Of a stretch of DNA of 64,000 bases, positions 1 to 8,284 are shown one piece after another. The stretch is from Rhodospirillaceae bacterium (GTDB lineage Bacteria > Pseudomonadota > Alphaproteobacteria > Rhodospirillales > Rhodospirillaceae). Within the stretch, counting starts at the first letter, position 1, and every line of letters begins with the position of its first letter. A program made the translations under genes and the position numbers. The notes under the pieces were generated by a model. The model was given only the letters and a program-made list of their open reading frames with translations, was not told the origin of the DNA and ran no database searches. The stretch spans positions 1 to 64,000 of the forward strand of contig JABJAH010000064.1 of assembly GCA_018666155.1 (NCBI GenBank). Direction: 5' to 3'.

Positions 1-495
1 ATCGGTTCACTTGAGCCGACGGGTGATAATCGACCCGAAAATGTTGACTACAAAGGCGTCGTTAATATGGTCGATGCGGCAATCTCTGCCGGCGTCAAAC
101 GGTTCGTCCTTATTTCTTCAGCCGGGGCTGGCGGTGATGTCCGCAACCGCCTCAACTATATTTTTAACAACATATTGGTGTGGAAGTGGCTGGGTGAAGA
201 CTACTTGCGCGATAGCGAGATTGAGTCAGCTATTCTGAGGCCAGGCAGTTTGAATGATGATCCAGGTGGTGTAACCGGGATCGACCTACTTCAGATCGAC
301 AGCACCGCGTCGCGGCGTCAGGTTCCAAGGGGCGATGTCGCAGCAGTGGCCGTGTATTGTTTAACCCATGTCGATTGCCAGAATAAGACATTTGAGATGT
401 TTAGTGATCTCGAAGGGGCCGCCGACGGTTGGAAATCTACTTTGGCGGGCCTCAAGGAAGACGACGTAACGTTTATGGCGATGCCGCAACGATAG
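1..495 (+). CDS. atypical short-chain dehydrogenase/NmrA-like protein, 5' end missing
   Basis: The frame is open from base 1. The codons before the first ATG at 67 continue a sensible protein (VDYKGVVNMVDAA), so the start lies left of the window and 164 residues are visible. The order of elements is that of an extended or atypical SDR: a helix after the VDYKG segment, the strand VKRFVLISSAG, then ESAILRPGSL (the usual LRPG turn after the catalytic region) and RGDVAAVAVYCL. These proteins bind NAD(P) in a Rossmann fold and either reduce or epimerise a small substrate, or act as redox sensors. The nucleotide-binding GxxGxxG and the active-site YxxxK are not in the visible part, so the substrate cannot be given. 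Confidence 0.75.
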   Translation: MGSLEPTGDNRPENVDYKGVVNMVDAAISAGVKRFVLISSAGAGGDVRNRLNYIFNNILVWKWLGEDYLRDSEIESAILRPGSLNDDPGGVTGIDLLQIDSTASRRQVPRGDVAAVAVYCLTHVDCQNKTFEMFSDLEGAADGWKSTLAGLKEDDVTFMAMPQR

Positions 496-520
496 GCTGG
501 AACCTAAGACGTTCAAGCAG

Positions 521-542
521 GGGCGCTGACTAAACAGCGTCC
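521..542. other. inverted repeat downstream of the SDR gene and of tRNA-Ser
   Basis: Eight pairs can form between 521-528 and 535-542 (one is G-U), around a hexaloop ACTAAA. It lies between the stop of the SDR gene (+) and the 3' end of tRNA-Ser (-), where a transcription end is expected for both. No clear T-run follows on either strand, so it is only a possible terminator or processing hairpin. Confidence 0.3.
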
Positions 543-585
543 AAAATCGGGGTTTCTCTCAAAGAGAATCACTACACAGCGCTAA

Positions 586-675
586 TGGCGGATGGGGTGG
601 GATTCGAACCCACGAGACGCTTTCACGCCTGCTGGTTTTCAAGACCAGTGCCTTCAACCGCTCGGCCACCCATCC
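586..675 (-). tRNA. tRNA-Ser(UGA)
   Basis: Read on the minus strand this folds as a class II tRNA. The acceptor stem is GGATGGG pairing with CCCATCC. The D-arm begins TGGCCGAG. The anticodon stem is CTGGT/ACCAG with loop CTTGAAA, giving anticodon TGA. A long serine-type variable arm and the T-loop TTCGAAT follow. The discriminator is G, as required for serine tRNAs, and the 3' CCA is encoded (586-588). Length is 90 nt with CCA. It stands alone between two plus-strand genes and has a perfect inverted repeat just upstream of its 5' end (680-699). Confidence 0.97.
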
Positions 676-679
676 GCAT

Positions 680-699
680 AAAGTGAAGCGGTTCACTTT
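680..699. repeat. perfect inverted repeat 4 nt upstream of the tRNA-Ser 5' end
   Basis: Arms AAAGTGAA (680-687) and TTCACTTT (692-699) are separated by 4 nt. On the minus strand the repeat is in the 5' leader of pre-tRNA-Ser, or overlaps its promoter. It could be a leader hairpin or a protein-binding dyad, also facing mtnP on the plus strand. No function is known to me. Confidence 0.6.
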
Positions 700-802
700 G
701 AGAGAAGCGGGATACCGGAGGGCCCGGGCGGGGTCAAGACGACTTTAAGGGATTAAGCGCCTATGCCACACTCCGGCCTCGCGTTACGGAGAGGGTAAAT
801 AC

Positions 803-1690
803 ATGGTTCAAGCAGGAACACCGCCAATCATCGGCATCATTGGCGGATCGGGTCTCTACGACATCGATGGGCTCACAGACACCACCTGGGTTGCAGTGGA
901 TACGCCCTACGGCCCGCCATCAGATGGATTGCTGACCGGTCAACTTGAGGGACAGAAGGTGGTCTTTCTGCCCCGTCATGGTCGCGGACATAAACTGTCA
1001 CCGTCGGACTTGAACTACCGCGCAAACATTTATGCCCTTAAGTCCGTTGGAGTGACCGAAATCCTATCGCTCAGTGCCTGTGGATCGTTCAAGGAAGAAC
1101 TGCCGCCGGGTACTTTCGTATTGGTCGACCAGTTTATTGACCGTACATTCGCCCGGGAGAAAAGTTTCTTTGGCGAAGGGTTTGTGGCCCATGTGTCCGT
1201 TGCGCAGCCAACCTGCGGGCGTCTTGGTGACGACCTAGAGACGGCGATTAAGACTCTAGGCATTCCCTACCAAAACGGCGGAACTTATTTGGCAATGGAA
1301 GGCCCACAGTTCTCCACATTGGCGGAATCCAACCTTTATCGCTCCTGGAACTGCGACGTGATCGGCATGACCAATATGCCCGAGGCTAAGCTCGCCCGTG
1401 AGGCCGAGATGTGCTTCGCTACTGTGGCGATGGTGACCGATTATGACTGCTGGCATCCTGATCATGACGCCGTAACGGTCGACCAAGTCATCCGCACTCT
1501 GCTCTCCAATGCGGATCATGCGAGATCTTTGGTCAAAGCTGTGATTCCATTACTCGCGCAGCGCGGTGGAACGTGCAGCAAAGGGTGTCATACGGCTTTG
1601 GACAGTTCGATCATCACGGCACCCGAGGCCCAGGATGCGGAAAGAATTAAAGCGCTCGGCCCGATCGTCGCCCGCGTTCTCGGCCATTAG
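803..1690 (+). CDS. mtnP: S-methyl-5'-thioadenosine phosphorylase
   Basis: Cleaves methylthioadenosine (by-product of polyamine, homoserine lactone and SAM-radical chemistry) with phosphate to adenine and 5-methylthioribose-1-phosphate in the cytoplasm. The 295-residue protein has the family pattern: IIGGSGLYD near residue 12, RHGRGH at 58-63 (phosphate site), MEGPQFST at 165-172, GMTNMPEAKLARE at 188-200 and TDYDCWH at 212-218, the signature that marks MTA phosphorylases among purine nucleoside phosphorylases. The ATG at 803 follows a GGAGAGGG Shine-Dalgarno by 8 nt. It is the first gene of a three-gene operon; mtnA follows after 10 nt. Full length, no defects. Confidence 0.95.
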   Translation: MVQAGTPPIIGIIGGSGLYDIDGLTDTTWVAVDTPYGPPSDGLLTGQLEGQKVVFLPRHGRGHKLSPSDLNYRANIYALKSVGVTEILSLSACGSFKEELPPGTFVLVDQFIDRTFAREKSFFGEGFVAHVSVAQPTCGRLGDDLETAIKTLGIPYQNGGTYLAMEGPQFSTLAESNLYRSWNCDVIGMTNMPEAKLAREAEMCFATVAMVTDYDCWHPDHDAVTVDQVIRTLLSNADHARSLVKAVIPLLAQRGGTCSKGCHTALDSSIITAPEAQDAERIKALGPIVARVLGH

Positions 1691-1700
1691 AGGATAGCCA

Positions 1701-2798
1701 ATGAAGGTCGACGGCACACCATATCGCTCTATTTGGTTGGCAGAGGACGGCCACACCGTCCGTATTATTGACCAAACGAAATTACCCCACAATTTTGAGA
1801 CTGTTGACTTGTTCACTGCGAAAGACGCGGCAGTGGCAATCCGCGATATGTTGGTTCGCGGAGCGCCACTCATTGGCGCCACTGGGGCCTATGGTTTGGC
1901 CCTTGCCATGCGGACCGACCCGAGTACAGATAATTTGGAGCTCGCCTTTAAAACCCTCTTCGATACGCGACCGACAGCAAGCAATCTGGCCTGGGCTTTG
2001 AATGACGTTCGCCAGGTTTTGGAGCCGTTGCCGGAGTCCGAACGCGAGGCGGCCGCCTATAAGCGTGCGGGTGAAATTTGTGAAGATGATGTCGCGACTT
2101 GCCGGGCAATCGGCGAACATGGGGCCGATGTCATCCGTAATCTTTGGGAAGAGAAGGGGAGGCCTGATCGGATCAATGTTCTCACCCATTGCAACGCGGG
2201 CTGGCTCGCCACAGTAGACTGGGGCACGGCCCTATCGGCGATTTACGTTGCCCATGAGAACGGTATCCCGGTGCATGTCTGGGCCGATGAAACCCGCCCT
2301 CGGAATCAAGGCGCAAGCCTAACGGCCTGGGAACTCGGCAAGCACGGCGTCCCGCATACCGTCATTGTTGACAATGCAGGTGGACACCTCATGCAGCATG
2401 GCGAAGTCGACCTGTGTATCGTCGGGACCGACCGAACGACAGCGGCGGGTGACGTGTGCAATAAGATCGGAACTTACTTGAAGGCGCTCGCTGCTCACGA
2501 CAATAGTGTTCCGTTTTACGTCGCTCTCCCGCATTCAACGATCGACTGGGATATCCATGATGGTATCCGCGACGTGCCGATCGAGACTCGGGCGGCGACA
2601 GAAATCACACATATCTCCGGCAAAGCTGAGAATGGGGAGGTGGTCACAGTTCAGGTCACTCCAGATGAGACAGAGGCGCTCAATGTGGCCTTTGATGTGA
2701 CTCCAGCGCGGTATGTCACCGGTTTGGTTACGGAGCGTGGTGTATGCGACGCCTCGGCCGAGGGTTTGTGTTCTCTGTACCCGGAGCGAGCGGCATGA
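1701..2798 (+). CDS. mtnA: methylthioribose-1-phosphate isomerase
   Basis: Converts the aldose 5-methylthioribose-1-phosphate, product of the upstream mtnP, to the ketose methylthioribulose-1-phosphate. The 365 residues match the eIF2B-like isomerase family: [13 protein letters not shown] at 53-65, THCNAG at 162-167 holding the catalytic cysteine (164), [12 protein letters not shown] around 194-205, and VGTDR at 241-245 holding the catalytic aspartate (244). A GAGGATAG-type ribosome site sits just before ATG 1701. The stop codon overlaps the start of the next gene (ATGA), which implies translational coupling with the aldolase. Confidence 0.95.
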   Translation: MKVDGTPYRSIWLAEDGHTVRIIDQTKLPHNFETVDLFTAKDAAVAIRDMLVRGAPLIGATGAYGLALAMRTDPSTDNLELAFKTLFDTRPTASNLAWALNDVRQVLEPLPESEREAAAYKRAGEICEDDVATCRAIGEHGADVIRNLWEEKGRPDRINVLTHCNAGWLATVDWGTALSAIYVAHENGIPVHVWADETRPRNQGASLTAWELGKHGVPHTVIVDNAGGHLMQHGEVDLCIVGTDRTTAAGDVCNKIGTYLKALAAHDNSVPFYVALPHSTIDWDIHDGIRDVPIETRAATEITHISGKAENGEVVTVQVTPDETEALNVAFDVTPARYVTGLVTERGVCDASAEGLCSLYPERAA

Positions 2799-3478
2799 CT
2801 ACTGACCGGGAGATCACTCTCAGGGTCAACCTGATACAAACCTGCCACGCCATGGCCGATAGCGGCCTGACCTTTGGGACATCTGGCAATGCCAGTGTGC
2901 GGATGGACTCAGACTCACTGTTAATTACGCCGACCGGGTTGGCCTACGACGATCTCCAGCCTGAAGACATCGTACTTCTCAAAGAAGATGGGCATTACTT
3001 TGGGATACGCAAACCGTCTTCTGAATGGCGGTTTCATCGGGATATCTTGAAAATGCGTCGTGATGTCGATGCCGTCGTCCACGTCCATTCACAAGCCGCG
3101 ACGGCCTTAGCCTGCCGGTCAGAGGGTATTCCGTCGTTTCACTACATGGTCGCTGTTGCAGGGGGAGAAGATATTCGCTGTGCGCCCTATGCGACATTCG
3201 GCACGCAAAATCTGTCCGAGAATGCGTTGACTGCGCTGGAAGATAGATATGCATGCTTGTTAGCAAACCACGGCCAAATAGCGCTTGGGTCAGACTTAGC
3301 AGCGGCCTTGAAAATGGCTGGCGAAGTTGAATCTCTAGCCGGGATGTATTGGCAAAGTATTCAGGGCGGCAAACCGACGCTTCTCAGCAAAGACGAAATG
3401 CAGCGCGTTCTGAAAAAGTTCGAGACGTACGGTGATCAAAACGCCACACCCGACGATGGACTCATTCGCGGCGATTAG
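2795..3478 (+). CDS. class II aldolase, probable methylthioribulose-1-phosphate aldolase (DHAP shunt)
   Basis: A zinc-dependent class II aldolase/adducin-fold protein of 227 residues. Visible are GTSGNAS at 28-34, SSEWRFH at 75-81 with the usual acid, the zinc pair HVHS at 96-99, and a third histidine in NHG at 158-160. I start it at ATG 2795, which overlaps the mtnA stop as ATGA; an upstream in-frame start at 2744 lies inside mtnA and adds a non-homologous stretch. Behind mtnP-mtnA it should act on methylthioribulose-1-phosphate. MtnB dehydratases share the fold, but no mtnC or mtnD is nearby. The R. rubrum/pathogenic E. coli type aldolase (Ald2), which releases DHAP and methylthioacetaldehyde, therefore fits better. 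Aldolase rather than dehydratase is inferred. Confidence 0.8.
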   Translation: MTTDREITLRVNLIQTCHAMADSGLTFGTSGNASVRMDSDSLLITPTGLAYDDLQPEDIVLLKEDGHYFGIRKPSSEWRFHRDILKMRRDVDAVVHVHSQAATALACRSEGIPSFHYMVAVAGGEDIRCAPYATFGTQNLSENALTALEDRYACLLANHGQIALGSDLAAALKMAGEVESLAGMYWQSIQGGKPTLLSKDEMQRVLKKFETYGDQNATPDDGLIRGD

Positions 3479-3485
3479 CACAAGC

Positions 3486-4274
3486 CTAAGCGTGTGATGG
3501 GTCGTCTAGGGCGCTTTCATGCCAGTGCCGTAGTAAACGGTTCGACACCCAGTTTAAAACCGCATAAATGCCATAGCCCGTGATGCTCAGAAGAACAAAG
3601 CAGGCTAACGCACGGGCGAGTTCCAACCGATAACTGGCTTCAAGCAGTCTCGAGGCTAGCCCAGAACTCTCGCCGCTGGTTCCCGCAACCATCTCGGCGA
3701 CAACAGTACCAATCAACGCCAGTCCACCACTGATCCTTAGCCCGCCCAGGAAATAGGGAAGGGCAGCCGGTATCAGCAAACGCCGTAGGGTTTGGCTCCG
3801 GCTTGCGCTATAGAGCTTGAATAAATCATGTAGATTTCTGTCGGCGCTTTTGAGGCCGAGTAGCGTATTAGAAATGATGGGAAAGACAGCGGCCATCCAC
3901 GCTAAAATCAGTAAGACAACAAAAACGCTATCAACCCAGATAATAATGAAGGGTGCGATCGTAACGATCGGAGTGACTTGAAGAAATACGGCATAGGGGA
4001 ACAGCATGCGTTCGAGCAACTTAGATTGAACAAGGAGCACGGCAATGCCAACACCCGTGACACACGCCAGAATCATGGCCGCAACTGTCACCTGAAGTGT
4101 AATGGCGAGTGCGGCGAGTAAGCTTGGCCCATCAACCCACAGGGATTCACCAATATCTCGTGGCGACGGAAGAATGTATGGCGGTATCTCATAAAAACCG
4201 ACTAACGCTTCCCAGAGACTGAGCAAGACAAAACCAAATAGCAGAGGCAAAATTAATCTTGCACTCGTTTTCAT
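3486..4274 (-). CDS. ABC transporter permease, NitT/TauT/ThiX type
   Basis: Inner-membrane permease of 262 residues with six or so hydrophobic segments, starting with an N-terminal one (LILPLLFGFVLLSLWEALV). The cytoplasmic coupling loop is of the BPD_transp_1 family, around residues 160-185 (RSQTLRRLLIPAALPYFLGG). Its start overlaps the stop of the ATPase gene by 4 nt. With the ATPase and the NMT1/THI5-like binding protein it forms a complete importer. Such permeases serve thiamine-precursor, taurine, nitrate or riboflavin uptake; the permease alone does not tell which. Confidence 0.9.
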   Translation of the reverse strand: MKTSARLILPLLFGFVLLSLWEALVGFYEIPPYILPSPRDIGESLWVDGPSLLAALAITLQVTVAAMILACVTGVGIAVLLVQSKLLERMLFPYAVFLQVTPIVTIAPFIIIWVDSVFVVLLILAWMAAVFPIISNTLLGLKSADRNLHDLFKLYSASRSQTLRRLLIPAALPYFLGGLRISGGLALIGTVVAEMVAGTSGESSGLASRLLEASYRLELARALACFVLLSITGYGIYAVLNWVSNRLLRHWHESALDDPSHA

Positions 4275-5047
4275 TGGTTCGCTCCTGGCAGTGATGTAGC
4301 CAGTCGCTGGGAAACACTTGCACAGAAGTCTGTATATGCGTGGTCGTTACGTAGGGACGGTTGCCTTGGATATTTAAAGGGCACCGCGATATCGGCGATC
4401 ACACGGCCAGGCCGGGGGGACATTACAAGCACCCGGTTCGACAGGAATGCGGCTTCGCGAATACTGTGAGTCACGAAGATAGCCGTCCATTTTTGCTCTT
4501 CCCACAAATGGAGTAGATCTTCATTGAGTTGAGCGCGGGTAAATTCGTCTAAAGCGGCAAACGGTTCGTCGAGCAATAGAAGATCCGGCTGAAGAACGAG
4601 GGAACGGGCAATAGACGCTCTCATGCGCATACCTCCAGAAAGCTCACGGGGATAGGCGTTTTGAAACTCTTCAAGACCGACCCATTGAAGAACGGTGGTA
4701 ATGCGGTCGACATCATCAGTATTAGGGGAGCCGTTAACAAGCTGGAGCGGTAGCGCAACATTCTCGAATACCGTTGACCACGGCATTAACGTCGGCTCTT
4801 GAAAAACAAAACCTATCCTTAGGTCTTCCATCTCGGAGGAAGTAGCTATTTCACCAGCACTAGGCTGAGAGAGGCCTGCAACAATGCGCAATAAAGTAGA
4901 TTTGCCGCAGCCGGACGGTCCAACAAGCGATACAAATTCACCGTCACTGAGAGTGAAGGTTGTGGCGGAAAGCGCCTCTGTCCCTGAGTCGAAAGTCTTA
5001 GTGATGCCTTTTAGATTGAGCATCGAAGGGGGAGTAGAGTCTGGCAT
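4271..5047 (-). CDS. ABC transporter ATP-binding protein, NitT/TauT/ThiZ type
   Basis: Cytoplasmic ATPase of 258 residues driving the adjacent permease. It has Walker A GPSGCGKST, the Q-loop FVFQEPTLMPW, the ABC signature LSGGMRMRASIARSL, Walker B LLLLDEPFAALD and the switch histidine in VTHSIREA. The signature is LSGGM rather than LSGGQ, which is common in this subfamily. It lies 6 nt after the binding-protein gene and overlaps the permease start (ATGA), so the three genes are one transcription unit. Confidence 0.92.
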   Translation of the reverse strand: MPDSTPPSMLNLKGITKTFDSGTEALSATTFTLSDGEFVSLVGPSGCGKSTLLRIVAGLSQPSAGEIATSSEMEDLRIGFVFQEPTLMPWSTVFENVALPLQLVNGSPNTDDVDRITTVLQWVGLEEFQNAYPRELSGGMRMRASIARSLVLQPDLLLLDEPFAALDEFTRAQLNEDLLHLWEEQKWTAIFVTHSIREAAFLSNRVLVMSPRPGRVIADIAVPFKYPRQPSLRNDHAYTDFCASVSQRLATSLPGANQ

Positions 5048-5053
5048 AGAGCC

Positions 5054-6085
5054 TTAATCAGCACCGCGCAGAACCGCGTCCATGCCAACCCTCTTACCAA
5101 TGAACCTGAGTGTGTAGGCTTTCGTAAAATCTAAGTCCGCAGGATAGACATTGTCTTCTGCCATGACATCGAAGAAGGCCCTCCACCGTGCCTCAGTCAT
5201 TATTCCAATACCGTTGAGGGCCGCATCACCACTATCAACCAGGCCATAGCGCCGTAGCATCTCGTGGCCGTAATTCAACAATTCATCGGTCATGTCCGCG
5301 TTGTCGCGCTTGATCAAGGCGTAGGCGGGCGCGGGGTCTGTATAGAGAAAGCTATACCAGCCGCGAATGCTGGCATCGACGAACCGTTGAACCAGGTCCG
5401 GGTTGCTGTCGATCATGCGTTGAGAGGTCTGAATAACTGCGGCGTAACTGGCATAGCCTGAGTCGGCGAGCAGAAAAACGGACGGTTCGATCCCAGCCTC
5501 ATCAATAACGAAGGGCTCACTGGTCAGATAACCCTGCTGTACGGAGGTGGCGTCAGCGAGGAATGGCGCGACGTTGAACGTGTAGGGCGCTATTTGATTG
5601 TCTGTGAAGCCGTAGCGTACCTTCAGAAAACGCCAAAACCCGATCCGCGTTTCCGGCGAAATCATGATCTTCTCAGTTTTAAGGTTTGAGAGAGTTTGAT
5701 GACCTCTGGAGGCGTGGGCGATCAGAACGGCCGGGTCTTTCTGGAACATCGCGGCGACAGCTACGACGGGGATCTCCTGAAACGCAAAATTGATCGGCAA
5801 AAACGAGTTCGGCGACATGCCGAAATCCAACCGGCCGGCGGCGAGCAGTTGAGAGTGGTTTACCTGTGGTCCGCCTTGACGGATGGTGACGTCAATGCCC
5901 GCGTCATCATAAAAACCAAGGGCCAAAGCCTGATAAAAACCACCGTGCTCAGCTTGAGCCCGCCAGTCCGTGCCAAAGGTAATCTGGTCAGTTGCGAAGG
6001 ATGAGTCAGACGATGCAAAAAGACTGAGCGCCGCAAGGAAAAAAACTACAACGAACGGGAGCGTTCGTTCTCGCCTACGGTGCAT
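5054..6085 (-). CDS. ABC transporter substrate-binding protein, NMT1/THI5-like
   Basis: Periplasmic solute-binding protein of 343 residues with a signal peptide (RRRER then a hydrophobic run, cleavage near SSFA-TD). The mature start TFGTDWRAQAEHGGFYQALA is typical of ThiY-like proteins, which bind a thiamine precursor such as formyl-aminopyrimidine or HMP. GRLDFGMSPN and the late domain LVQRFVDASIRGWYSFLYTDP also fit NMT1. No thiamine riboswitch is visible upstream, so thiamine-precursor uptake is a family-based guess; riboflavin or sulfonate uptake remain possible. It starts 15 nt after the truncated cyclase gene and is probably co-transcribed with it. Confidence 0.85.
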   Translation of the reverse strand: MHRRRERTLPFVVVFFLAALSLFASSDSSFATDQITFGTDWRAQAEHGGFYQALALGFYDDAGIDVTIRQGGPQVNHSQLLAAGRLDFGMSPNSFLPINFAFQEIPVVAVAAMFQKDPAVLIAHASRGHQTLSNLKTEKIMISPETRIGFWRFLKVRYGFTDNQIAPYTFNVAPFLADATSVQQGYLTSEPFVIDEAGIEPSVFLLADSGYASYAAVIQTSQRMIDSNPDLVQRFVDASIRGWYSFLYTDPAPAYALIKRDNADMTDELLNYGHEMLRRYGLVDSGDAALNGIGIMTEARWRAFFDVMAEDNVYPADLDFTKAYTLRFIGKRVGMDAVLRGAD

Positions 6086-6100
6086 CTGTCGGTTTTCCTG

Positions 6101-6709
6101 TTAGATTTTAAAGGTATTTCCGCCACCGCCTGCGTCAGCGCCCATCTGCTTACTGAAGCCGACGATATCCGTCATCATGATTGCCGTTTTCTGCCGTTTG
6201 GGATCCTTCGCCGATCCGGCGTTAAAGTCATCATCCATATCGGCGAGATTAGCGTCGCTACTCCGCAGTAAATTCAAGAGCTTTAATGGATTGATATAGG
6301 AGAGGGCGCTCCCTAATCCGACCGCGAGGAGCTGTGTGTATACGAACTGGATGACTTTTGAGAATCCCCAAACCAGAATGAGGGCAAATAAGAAGGCGAA
6401 CCACATCGCCTTTCCCGTCATCAGCCATCCTTCCTCTGTCGTCTCAATTACATAGATTGAGTCCGAGAACAGGGAATAAGATTGAATGATTGAGTAAATA
6501 TAAAGGCCAGCGCAGCCCAAAGTTTGCACGGGGTCGTCAAAGTAGATCCGAAGGATAACGAGACCCGCAAGGATGCCGATGAATAGTAGTACAAACGTTG
6601 GCGATTGAATCTGCAGTTCCATCACCGCAGCAAACATGTTGAAGAACCAATCGTTAAAGAACCCGCTGCTTTCGACAGCTTGAACCGCGATCTCGTCCTG
6701 ACCTTCCAT
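6101..6709 (-). pseudogene. membrane protein with truncated class III adenylate/guanylate cyclase domain
   Basis: The 202-residue product has several hydrophobic segments (about 37-57, 64-82, 101-118 and 120-137), then an acidic linker. At 176-190 comes AIMMTDIVGFSKQMG, which is the first strand of a class III nucleotide cyclase catalytic domain with its metal-binding aspartate. The domain stops about a dozen residues later after a run of four glycines. The second metal aspartate, the substrate-specifying residues and the transition-state Asn/Arg are all missing, so it cannot be a working cyclase. The ABC importer starts 15 nt downstream, which suggests a deletion joined the two. The N-terminal membrane part might still be made. 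A clear Shine-Dalgarno (AGGGG) precedes the ATG. Confidence 0.7.
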
Positions 6710-6866
6710 TAACCCTACCCCTTAAATCGGCATCGCACCTGGATAAGACCCAGATATCGCCTCGTTCCCCTTGTGGCCTCCACTGCTACCCTCTTGCAGT
6801 GCCGCAACAGGCTGAAATAGAAGCGATTTTCGCCCGTGACGCAACAGACAACAGTTTACCTTAGCG
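6710..6866 (-). promoter_or_regulatory. structured leader of the truncated-cyclase/ABC operon
   Basis: The region has one perfect hairpin, CACTGC/GCAGTG (6781-6801, 9-nt loop), and a second dyad near 6739-6753 (CTGG/CCAG core) between it and the minus-strand ATG at 6709. The conserved thiamine-box core sequences are absent, so I do not call a TPP riboswitch although the downstream binding protein is THI5-like. The region must also hold the promoter of the divergent transglycosylase gene. Confidence 0.3.
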
Positions 6867-6938
6867 TTGCAGTCTTTGCCACATACTGAGAACTGGCTTT
6901 TTCTTCCCATCGGGAAAAGTTCAAGGTATGACAACTGG

Positions 6939-8210
6939 ATGACCCAAAAGCCATCAATCCCTACTATTCTGCACTCTTTAGGCCTTTTGGCCGCGCTTTG
7001 TCTGGGGTTAAACCTTGGCATTTCCACGTCTGGACATGCCCAAGAGCCCGCGGTTCCAGCCAACAAGCCTTCCTTTGAACAATGGCTTGTGGCTGTGGTT
7101 GAAGAGGCGAAAACCCGTGGCCTAGACCCAGCGGCGGTTGACGGTGCGCTCAAAGGTGTCGAGCCCATCGCTCGAGTTGTAGAGCTTGATCGCCGGCAGC
7201 CCGAATTCACCCAAGCCTTCTGGTCCTACCTAGATGGACGGGTGTCCCAAAACCGTCTCAAGAAAGGGCGAGAGCTTCTGGTCAAACACAAAACACTCCT
7301 AGCCCGTATTGAGAAAACCCATGGTGTACAAGGTCGGTTTCTTGTTGCGTTTTGGGGGTTAGAAACGAATTTTGGCCAGTTCCTTGGTGGCTTCCCCGTC
7401 ATCGATGCCCTGGCAACTCTCGCCTACGATGATCGCCGGAGTGACTTTTTCCGAGCGGAACTTTTTGATGCGTTAGGAGTCCTCGCGGAGGGCCACATCG
7501 AGCGCAAAAGTATGGTTGGGTCCTGGGCTGGCGCTATGGGGCAACCTCAATTTATGCCTTCGACGTTTGCTCGGTATGCCATTGATGAGGATGGGAACGG
7601 CCAGAAAGATATTTGGGGCTCATTACCTGACGTCTTTGGCTCCTCTGCCAACTACCTAAGCCAGTTAGGCTGGGACAATCGCTACACCTGGGGCAGGGAA
7701 GTCCTCCTACCCAAAGGCTTCGACCTTGATCTCGCAGAATTGCGAACCAAGAAAACACTATCTGATTGGCAAAATATCGGGGTGCGCCGTATCGATGGCA
7801 CTAGCCTCCCCAACGCAGACATCACGGGGTCGGTCATCTTACCGGCCGGACATCGTGGACCAGCATTCTTGGTCTACAGTAATTTCGATGCCATTTTGAA
7901 TTGGAACAGGTCACTGCTCTACGCAATTTCGGTTGGCCATCTCGCTGACCGCCTCACTGGGTTGGGACCTTTGCAGTCACCGCGCCGTCAAGAGAACCCG
8001 CTGTCGCGAGAACAGGTTACTGAACTTCAGCAGCACTTAAATACATTAGGCCATGATGCCGGCGAGCCAGATGGCCAAGCGGGACCCAGAACCCGCGCTG
8101 CCGTCAAAGCTTTCCAGAGGGTCGCCGGGCTACCAGCTGACGGATATCCGGATGGGTCGGTTTATGAGGCGCTGTCCAACGCGATTAAGCCTCAAACGCC
8201 TGACCCATAG
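6939..8210 (+). CDS. lytic murein transglycosylase, MltB family, with peptidoglycan-binding domain
   Basis: Cleaves the MurNAc-GlcNAc bond of peptidoglycan from the periplasm, forming anhydromuropeptides. With the start at ATG 6939 (AAGG 12 nt before) the protein has 423 residues and begins with a signal peptide ending near GHAQ. An earlier ATG at 6867 would put 24 extra residues before it. The SLT_2 domain shows GLETNFGQFLGG, with the catalytic glutamate, and SWAGAMGQPQFMPSTF. A PG_binding_1 domain occupies the last 65 or so residues (DGQAGPRTRAAVKAFQ). No lipobox, so periplasmic or loosely bound. It opens a cell-wall cluster with rlpA and dacA. Confidence 0.92.
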   Translation: MTQKPSIPTILHSLGLLAALCLGLNLGISTSGHAQEPAVPANKPSFEQWLVAVVEEAKTRGLDPAAVDGALKGVEPIARVVELDRRQPEFTQAFWSYLDGRVSQNRLKKGRELLVKHKTLLARIEKTHGVQGRFLVAFWGLETNFGQFLGGFPVIDALATLAYDDRRSDFFRAELFDALGVLAEGHIERKSMVGSWAGAMGQPQFMPSTFARYAIDEDGNGQKDIWGSLPDVFGSSANYLSQLGWDNRYTWGREVLLPKGFDLDLAELRTKKTLSDWQNIGVRRIDGTSLPNADITGSVILPAGHRGPAFLVYSNFDAILNWNRSLLYAISVGHLADRLTGLGPLQSPRRQENPLSREQVTELQQHLNTLGHDAGEPDGQAGPRTRAAVKAFQRVAGLPADGYPDGSVYEALSNAIKPQTPDP

Positions 8211-8284
8211 AGCTTTCCTTGCTTAGTGGCAGGCTCACCCATAAAATAGCACATTCTGTGGCGAGTCGGGTTAGGATCCACAAT

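Noticed and set aside
6710..6866. TPP riboswitch upstream of the THI5-like importer
   Set aside because: The conserved thiamine-box cores (CTGAGA and the GAACCTGA-type strand) are absent; only generic hairpins remain.
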